A DNA stretch of 64,000 nucleotides from Brachypodium distachyon (Eukaryota; Streptophyta; Magnoliopsida; Poales; Poaceae): the NCBI RefSeq assembly GCF_000005505.3, contig NC_016131.3, positions 8,081,501 to 8,145,500 on the forward strand, written 5' to 3'. The position numbers were made by a program, and so were the translations under genes. This document shows, one piece after another, positions 57,346-64,000 of this stretch; the stretch's first letter is position 1, and every line of letters begins with the position of its first letter. The notes under the pieces were generated by a model, which did no database searches, was not told where the DNA came from, and was given only the letters and a program-made list of their open reading frames with translations.

Positions 57346-59100
57346 CTAGGGTAAAAACTGTTTCTTTTTGTCTTCATGCCGCGGGACTGCCTAACTGTTT
57401 TTTTAGTTGCTTAACTGAATTGGTACTAGAATTAAAGGTGGGGTTTGGGCCGGGCCCTGTCCCATCCTGGCCCATCATGTATCAACTGTATCAATCCAAA
57501 TCCCCGTTTGTTCTCCTCCTACTTCTTCAAGCACCAAATCCCTATATAGTGGAATCGATTTTCTCCGTTTAAGTTAAAAAGGCGTCAAATCCCTAATCTG
57601 GCCATGAGCTTGTTCATGGTGTCGATCTCCGCCTCGCTCATTCACCACAAAATCGCGATGCAGCACATACAGAGGCGACGCGCGGCCACTGGCCAGCTTG
57701 CGGCAGGCACCCCCTGACTCCCTGAGGCCCTGCTGTCCCCCGTCCTACTCCGATATATCGTTCCCATCATATAAATTGGGCGATTAAGTTGCTTAATCTA
57801 GCTACTAGTACTGGCTAAAGTGCGCTCATGCAGGAGTAAGGAAAAAACGGGGAGTAAGACAGTAGAAGAATGAGGATATTACTTACCTAGCTAGCTCAGT
57901 TACAAAATATAGGCAAGCAGCCACGCCCACGCACGATCGAGGAACAGATCAAAGCAGTAGCGGGACGACACGTACAGGTGCAGGATTGGTTTGCATGCTT
58001 TTGCCTGATTTGACGCCGACCATTGTCTGTTGCGGTATACCACCCATGAGAAGGAGATGAACAGTAGCGGAGGAAGAAGCAGAAGCAGCAAGTAACAGCG
58101 TGGAAGAGGAAGAAGAAGAAAGAGGAAGCGTTGGCAGCAGGCTTACCTACGCTTTGGATTGGAGGAGCAGATGGCTCATTCTCTAATTTCGCCCTGGCAC
58201 CTGAGAAGGAGAAATTAAGGACAGAGAAGATCCCCAGGCCAGGAACTGTAGTCTCTCTTTCTCTCTCTCCCCGGAGAGGGAAGCTGGCTAGATACAGAGG
58301 AAGCTAGGCAGGCCTGATGGTCTCGGCACGCGTGATGTTTTCTTCCGTCTCTTTTCGAGGAAATGATTCAAAGTTCATGTGCCAAAGGCTGCAGAGTGCA
58401 GATATTCCTTCCTTTTTCGAGAGAAGACAACATGAACAAGACTCAAAATGCATTTCAGGTCATGTTGCTATGGATAAAACCGGAGGATAAGGACAAACTT
58501 TTGCTGTTAGCCCCCAAGAATTTAAAGCAACGTAAATAAGAACGGTCGTTTCAGTGGTGTACGGCGGTGAAATCTACAGAAAAACTAGTACCGTCGGCTT
58601 GCTTGTCTTTGGCTTTGACTTGTCAACGAGTTTGGTCACTGGGGGCATGCAGATAACTTTGAGCCTGGTGTGCTGCCGGCCGGTCAATTAGCCTATATAG
58701 GAGCAAGAAGTTTTTCTTTGGCTGGCACTATTCATCCCTTTGATTTAAGAATTGAGGAAAGGAAAAATCAGGAAAACTTTCTTTGGTATAAGTTTCAAAG
58801 GAAAAAAAATGCAGGATTTTTACAAGGGAAAGGTGAGACTGCTCTCGACTACACTGCTCCCGCTATCTTCCACTGTTCATCTGACGTTAGTGCACAAACG
58901 GTAGCAAACAGCGTGAACTGCAGGGGAACGGATTCGTACAGTCCTTTCCGGCTTCCCCCAGTACCTTTCCTCTTTACCACAGCTGTAGCGACGTGCGCTG
59001 CAGGCTACAGCTCTCTCTTCCCACACAGCTAATGGACTGCTGCCCCGGGGACACAACTGCGATGGAGGAGCCCTCGAAAGGAATTAAATATCTGAGTACC
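57346..59100. other. Intergenic DNA, no recognisable gene
   Basis: Includes a TCTCTCTTTCTCTCTCTCC tract near 58255. Minus-strand low-complexity ORFs (57900-58091) are not supported as genes. Confidence 0.4.
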
Positions 59101-59640
59101 TCGCCCCAGTCATCGGCTCGTCGCCGTCTCATGCTATCCTGAGCCCATCGCGGCTGATCATACCCACACGGCGGTTCCATGTACGGTGGCTCCCCCCATA
59201 TGGCAGCTCCATGTATGGCGGCCATGGCGTCGGCGCATGTGGCTGCGGCATATGGCGACCCCATATGTCTAAGGCCATGGGCCATGGCGTGCTCGCTCTC
59301 TCTCTGTCTCTCTCTCTCTCTCTCTCTCCATTCTCTGCCCAGAACACGGTTTCTCTCTCCATGGCGGCCCTGTGGATTCTCAGCCTGGCAGAGAGGCCAT
59401 GGCAGCGGTGGCTATCCGCAACGACGAGGCGGCCACCACGCGACGGAGCCATGCCCTTTCTCTCTCTCTCTGCGATTTCTCTCCCGAGGACTGTAGAAGG
59501 AGGCGGCTTGGCATGGCCCCGCCACACCAATCTCCTAATATGGTTGTAGAAATCTGATCTGTAGAATTCTGTTGGTAGTGAGAGGTGAAGATGTCTTTCC
59601 TCTCTGTTCCTTCGATCTATCCGGGGGGATGACAATGGCG
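59101..59640. other. CCATGG/CATATG-rich block with a CT microsatellite
   Basis: Repeated ATGGCGGCC, CCATATG and GGCCATGG words make several overlapping ORFs on both strands. A (CT)n tract lies at 59294-59329. The ORFs restate the repeats, and none has a domain. Confidence 0.45.
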
Positions 59641-61081
59641 CTCTCCTTCCTCACAATGTTGGATCCAGATCAGACAACAGTGCCCTACGCGTAGGCCAAA
59701 ACGGCAACGGCGTCTGGTGCCATTATGAGGACTTCACGCCATGTTCGGGTCTCCAAATCGGACGTCCGAGCGTAATCTTGCTGACGGCCTGGATAGCGGG
59801 AGCAGTCTACTCGAGTGTAAAAAATCCCATCTCTTTTTACAATCCACTTGGACTTTTTTTTCAATTCCGTTGACAAAGAACGAGATAATGATATTTTAGT
59901 TTTTTTGTTTTGAAAAAGAGAGGTTTCTCTTCTCCGATTTCTCATAAAAAAACAAAGGTTCTACAAAGGTCTTACGGAATTACAGTTCAACAATATAAGA
60001 CTTTCGTCCAAGAAACAACAAAAAGACAAATGCCCTACGAGATAATAATATTTTAGTGGTATAATTAATAACAATGCAACTTTACTTTTGCTTGTAGTTT
60101 GAGTTTAATTCGACCATGTTTACTAAGATGGAAAAGCTTTTACTAGTGTATACTCCCTCCACTAATAATAAATGGAGGGACTAAATAACATGATCAGGCC
60201 CTGTTTTCACTCGTGTCTAATACTAGAGGATTCTTCCTCCATGAAAAATACAAGTCCAATTTAAAGGATAACAAGAATCCACGTGAGCAGCGCATGGTAG
60301 TTAGGAACCTTTTATTTTAGGTCTAGCCAACAAAACCATAGGAATTTCTCTTGTAACGAGGAGTACTCTCCTCATCTGTGTGCACATTCTTCGCTCTCGG
60401 TGATACACCTCACCGAATAACCTCTCGATTGTGACAAGCTTGAACTACAACAGACCCTCGAACGGTTGAGCACTTGGACATGCCTACGACTCACGGACAC
60501 GGTGCCAACTAAACGTGCAAATTGGCATGCACATGACTCATTTATTACCTATCTCCTCTGAAGATGATCTTGTCTCGGATACACCACCTCAGCACCACAA
60601 CTCTCATCGTTTATAGTCCACCACCTTATGGACAACACCTTGCCTTCTTCTTGTGACTCCATAGAAGGATCAATTCCATCCATCGGATAATCATCCTCAT
60701 CATCCTCTTTGATCGTCTGAATTAGAGTGTTTTTCCCTTACCCATCATTCTTCTTCTTCCATCAATTTGTTTCATTGGTCACCCCATCACATGCTCTCCT
60801 CCCCATCATACTCCATCGTTGTTCCTCCTAATCCCCATCCCACTCCAACACCGGTGACATCGATCTGCCTCCTTATCCACCCTAGGTGCCCTCCTCCTCT
60901 TGCACACTGCCTCTTGGTACCGCTCATTTGGTTTCAACATCGCCTTCATCTCTCCAACGAAGGACTTCCTTCTATAGGCCATCAGCCACCATTGATCCCC
61001 ATGCAACGATGCATCCCCCCTACTTCTTTTTCCTCTCCGCACGCTTTCACCGCCCCTATCCATCTTCCACACATCCTAATG
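59641..61081. other. Intergenic DNA, no recognisable gene
   Basis: The ORF at 60767-61150 is a Pro/His/Ser-rich low-complexity frame overlapping a MITE and is not supported. TACTCCCTCC at 60151 is a possible Stowaway end without a convincing partner. Confidence 0.4.
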
Positions 61082-61494
61082 TACTCCCTCTGTTTCAAAT
61101 TAGTTATACACATAGCTGTTACTACAGTTTTTCTCAAAATACTTACTTAGACTTCCAAAATCTATTAATCATTGTGCTCTTCGTTTTTTGTTAGACAAAC
61201 AATTTTAATCATATAATATTAATCCTGTTTGATGAATAGAGGTGAAACTGAGTAGACATTGGAGAAGGATTGAATGTATGGTGCAATAAATTGCATGGGG
61301 CCAGAATTAATATGAAAAAGAGATCGAGCGAAGAGTTTGTCATTTAAGCTACTCGGCCGGACTTACTTGTCGTTGATTTAGTACAATTTTGTACTAAATA
61401 ATTTTGTACTGTGACAAGTAATTCTGACAGGAGAGAGTAGCTTATTTTGTCTCTAAAAGGCTGCATGTACGATTCCTTTGAAACGAAGGGAGTA
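61082..61494. mobile_element. Stowaway-like element (413 bp)
   Basis: TA-bounded ends CTCCCTCTGTTTCAAATTAG and CCTTTGAAACGAAGGGAG are inverted partners. The interior includes an inner palindrome around TAGTACAATTTTGTACTA. It is longer than typical Stowaways. Confidence 0.65.
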
Positions 61495-62295
61495 ATCAGA
61501 CTGCAACTAGAGTCTTTTACTCAAGACCGTTGCACACATATTTCCGGATACGTTGTACGAAACTATATTGACAAACATTAACACGTGCTTCTGTATATGC
61601 ACGCACCATATGCCATATGGCCCGTAACGTACAACGTACTAAAAAGGCGCGCATCATGCATCCTGGGAGCATGCATGCACGCGAGGCCATCGAACGGAAA
61701 GGGCATATTCCATGTACGTGCTACGTACCTTCGATCGGATATACGTACGTGTAGTTGCAATTTGCAAAACCCGTAAAACCGATCTCTCTAGCTAGAAGCC
61801 TACTACTGCCTATCACCGTGAAAGTACGTACGTCTTTATGCATGATCTGCTAGTCCGTAATTTCCCCCAGCTGGTATTCTGCCGTCATTTCTCCACGTCG
61901 ATAAGGATAGTGGCAACTGTAGAAGGGTGCGTCAGTATCGCTGGGTCACAGTAGAACGCAGCCTCTCTGCGGAGGAGGGAGAGACAGGGCGGGAGCGGGG
62001 CCCGGGACAAAGCCGATGTTTTCGGAAGAGGGCGACCAAGCTGGTAGCCGGTAGGGCGTGCCGCGCGCGGCAGGTGCGCGCAGGGCAGGCACCTCCCATC
62101 CCACTGCACGCCTCTCTAGCTACCTGCAAGCTGCTGCAGCGGCCAGCCAGCGTCCCATCGATCACTGAGCGCGCGCGGGGGCACGTTTCATTGGCCAAAA
62201 CCCGAAACTCCCGCGTGCCATCTTTTCGCTTAATTAGTGCGAGCATGCACTGTACTGCACCATCCACGTCAGACGGCAGTGTTCTAATTAACAAG
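61495..62295. other. Intergenic DNA, partly GC-rich, no recognisable gene
   Basis: 61930-62230 is GC-rich with overlapping ORFs on both strands but no domain. It could be a gene 5' leader or repeat remnant. Confidence 0.35.
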
Positions 62296-62445
62296 TATCC
62301 CCTCCGTTCCATAGACAAAAATTATGGAACGGAGAAAATATTACATAATTTTTGTCGAAATACTACATGTATCTAGTCACTTTTTATAAATAGATCTATT
62401 CATTTTTGGCAAATTTGAAACAAGAATTATGTAACAGAGAAAGTA
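62296..62445. mobile_element. Stowaway MITE
   Basis: Ends CCCCTCCGTTCCATAGACAA and ATTATGTAACAGAGAAAG between TA dinucleotides. The interior has ATACTACATGTATCTAGTCA and TTTATAAATAGATCTATTCA. An extra internal ATTATGGAACGGAG suggests a small duplication at the left end. Confidence 0.7.
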
Positions 62446-63020
62446 ATTATGAATCGATGCGTTTCAAACCTAACTATAAATTGTAATGTATGCACTATTG
62501 TTTGTTCGTGTCATGGGAAACCACGCGTTTCTAATGAACGGCCTGGCATGTTGTTTCACTGCGACTTAAGATAAATATGCACAATAAATCGAGGCTATTA
62601 TACCAACAAGTACAGAAATATATCGATCAAGCCGAGATGGTTTTTGTGCATGGACCGGAGATCATATTAGTCGCTTATCAAGTGTTGGCACACTAAGTAC
62701 GTTACTGGTTTTCATTGTACGTGAAGTTATATTAGGACGCTGAATTAACGTTGAATTCTAATAGTGGCGTCGTGACTCGAGCAATCGTTTGTATTCATGA
62801 GGTGAGATCGGTGCATGGAATTCAAGTCCAGATTGTTTGAGTCAGTCGTTGGTTTGTACATCAAGTGCATATGGTCTGGGTCTTTACATGACAGAATTAG
62901 GCCAACAATCATACATAGGTTATATATTCGAATCATGGGCTCTAAATTAGTTTTATTAAATCCGTCATGATATATATTTTCATATTATATTTTTCATAGA
63001 CTTGGTCAAACTTTAGAAAA
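62446..63020. other. AT-rich intergenic DNA
   Basis: No gene recognised. The last 60 bases resemble the left half of another Stowaway (see the element at 63021). Confidence 0.4.
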
Positions 63021-63230
63021 TACTCACTCCGTTCCAAAACACAACTCATATATATTTGTGTACTTGGACCAAGGCGGATCTCGTTTCTAATGCCTGACCA
63101 CTCATATTGAATTAATAGTAAATGGATGTTAGTAGTTATTGGCCGGGTGCGGTACCAAGAGAAAAATGAGGTGTGTTGTGGAACAAATGAGAAAAATCTA
63201 TATGACTTGTGTTTTGGAATGAAGGGAGTA
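63021..63230. mobile_element. Stowaway MITE, nested in an older Stowaway remnant
   Basis: TA-bounded ends CTCACTCCGTTCCAAAACAC and TTGTGTTTTGGAATGAAGGG. The flanks (CTTGGTCAAACTTTAGAAAA on the left and AAGCTAAAACATCTTACATT on the right) read as the broken halves of another Stowaway. Confidence 0.75.
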
Positions 63231-63506
63231 CTTACGAAGAAGCTAAAACATCTTACATTTAGAAATTCCAATGAAAACTAGAATTCAGTGAAACCCTACA
63301 AACTCGTGACGTGGCCGTTTGGTCGACAACGGATTTCACTTTGAACAACCACTTAACTCTAATTTGTGCAAACATAGAGCCAAGTGGTTGCTTACAAATC
63401 CCACCTTAGATCTATACCGTTTGTTTTGGATACAACGGCCCACATCACGAGTTTGTGGGATTTTACTGAATTCTAGTTTTCACTCTATATATGCTTTGTC
63501 ATCTAA
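63231..63506. other. Intergenic DNA with a local inverted repeat
   Basis: CTAGAATTCAGTGAAACCCT...ACAAACTCGTGACGTGG (63278-63316) has inverted counterparts at about 63441-63477 (ACTGAATTCTAG, CACGAGTTTGTGGG). It suggests a foldback element of about 200 bp. Confidence 0.45.
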
Positions 63507-63739
63507 TACTCCTCCTACTATAAGACATATTAGGTCTCTTTAGAGAAAGCCTGTGGTCAAAAATTTATTTTGTTAATATGTGGTTTATGTAAAATTATTG
63601 TCACTGCATTTATTTTAAGAGTACTTACTGATAATTATGATTTCATATCTTATAAGCCACTTTATAGTGGGGTAATTTTTAAAGTTTTGACTGCAAAAAA
63701 CATAATTAATATGCCTTATATTACGAAACAGAGAAAATA
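63507..63739. mobile_element. Diverged Stowaway-like MITE
   Basis: TACTCCTCCTACTATAAGAC and CCTTATATTACGAAACAGAG form weak inverted ends. The interior resembles the MITE at 43192-43429. Confidence 0.5.
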
Positions 63740-63817
63740 TTTTGTATATTTCATAATAGAAGGCATGTTAGACTAAGAATTACTCCACTGATATGTGGTA
63801 AAAATCACAATTATTAG

Positions 63818-64000
63818 TACTCTCTCCGTTCATTTTTAATTATAAGACCCAGCTGTATTTTTAGATCATCATGATCAATTTGATCACGGAAATATGTATT
63901 ACAGTGCACAAAAGTAATAATAAATTTGTATGCAAAATAAGCTTTTAGTGGTATACTTTTTGTGGCACGTAACTCATATTTCATCCGCAAAACCCCCCTC
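63818..64000. mobile_element. Left part of a Stowaway MITE at the window edge
   Basis: TACTCTCTCCGTTCATTTTT start after TTAG, with ATTATAAGACC inwards. The right end is outside the window. Confidence 0.5.

Noticed and set aside
59129..59635. 168-codon minus ORF and overlapping plus ORFs
   Set aside because: Built on CCATGG words and a CT microsatellite, with no domain on either strand.
60151..60182. TACTCCCTCC ... GGAGGGA short palindrome as a MITE
   Set aside because: Only about 30 bp with no interior; too short to call a Stowaway.
60767..61150. Pro/His-rich 127-codon ORF
   Set aside because: Low complexity and it runs into a Stowaway-like end; no support as a gene.

Overview
This is plant nuclear DNA, most likely from a grass, and probably a Pooideae or Triticeae-type genome. 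The evidence is a TEOSINTE BRANCHED1 (TB1)-type TCP gene with grass-specific features, GC-rich grass-style coding exons, many Stowaway (TA...CTCCCTCCGT) and Tourist-like MITEs, and nested LTR retrotransposons with BARE/Angela-like and Ty3/gypsy Tat-like termini. The species cannot be fixed from sequence alone. There is no prokaryotic, organellar, CRISPR, tRNA or rRNA content.

Only two host genes are well supported, both on the + strand. A FANTASTIC FOUR (FAF)-like gene runs off the left edge (1-1122, 5' end missing). An intact single-exon TB1-like TCP gene lies at 44624-45781. They are about 43.5 kb apart. The rest is transposons plus AT-rich unique DNA.

Layout. 1-9.3 kb: FAF gene, then AT-rich intergenic DNA with two Stowaway MITEs, a long-TIR (MULE-like) element, a (TATG)n microsatellite and a strong hairpin. 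9.3-26.8 kb: a nested retrotransposon block. A minus-strand L1-type LINE remnant is cut by a Ty3/gypsy element that keeps gag and the edge of protease but has lost the rest of pol. The 3' LTR of that element breaks off into two related units that start TGTAACATCCC. Next comes a Tat-lineage Ty3/gypsy element (LTR, PBS, gag-PR-RT-RNase H-second RNase H-integrase) that carries a BARE/Angela-type solo LTR in its leader and is itself truncated in integrase. 26.8-33.2 kb: a degenerate Mutator-like (MULE) transposase unit with accessory ORF remnants, several tandem-repeat blocks and one recognisable TIR. 34.1-35.1 kb: a TIR element enclosing coding-like sequence. 35-44 kb: the TB1 upstream region, mostly unique, with a hAT MITE that has an 8-bp TSD, a Tourist nested in a Stowaway, and further MITEs to within about 0.8 kb of the TB1 ATG. 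46-50.9 kb: AT-rich intergenic DNA. 50.9-57.3 kb: a nearly full-length but decayed minus-strand L1-type LINE with an overlapping ATGA between ORF1 and ORF2. It is interrupted by a 914-bp solo LTR with a perfect 5-bp TSD, from the same family as the Tat element at 18.5 kb. 57.3-64 kb: AT-rich intergenic DNA with several Stowaway-like MITEs.

Biologically, TB1 is the central locus: a class II TCP transcription factor that restrains axillary bud and lateral spikelet outgrowth. The transposon-rich upstream interval is where long-range control of a tb1 gene would be expected. The transposon genes are almost all broken by stops and frameshifts and look like fossils. I see no clear case for a wholly new biological system. 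The most unusual items are the TIR element with captured coding-like DNA, the two TGTAACATCCC units with paired site-II-like promoter motifs and leader splice donors, and the junction structures of the deleted Tat element.
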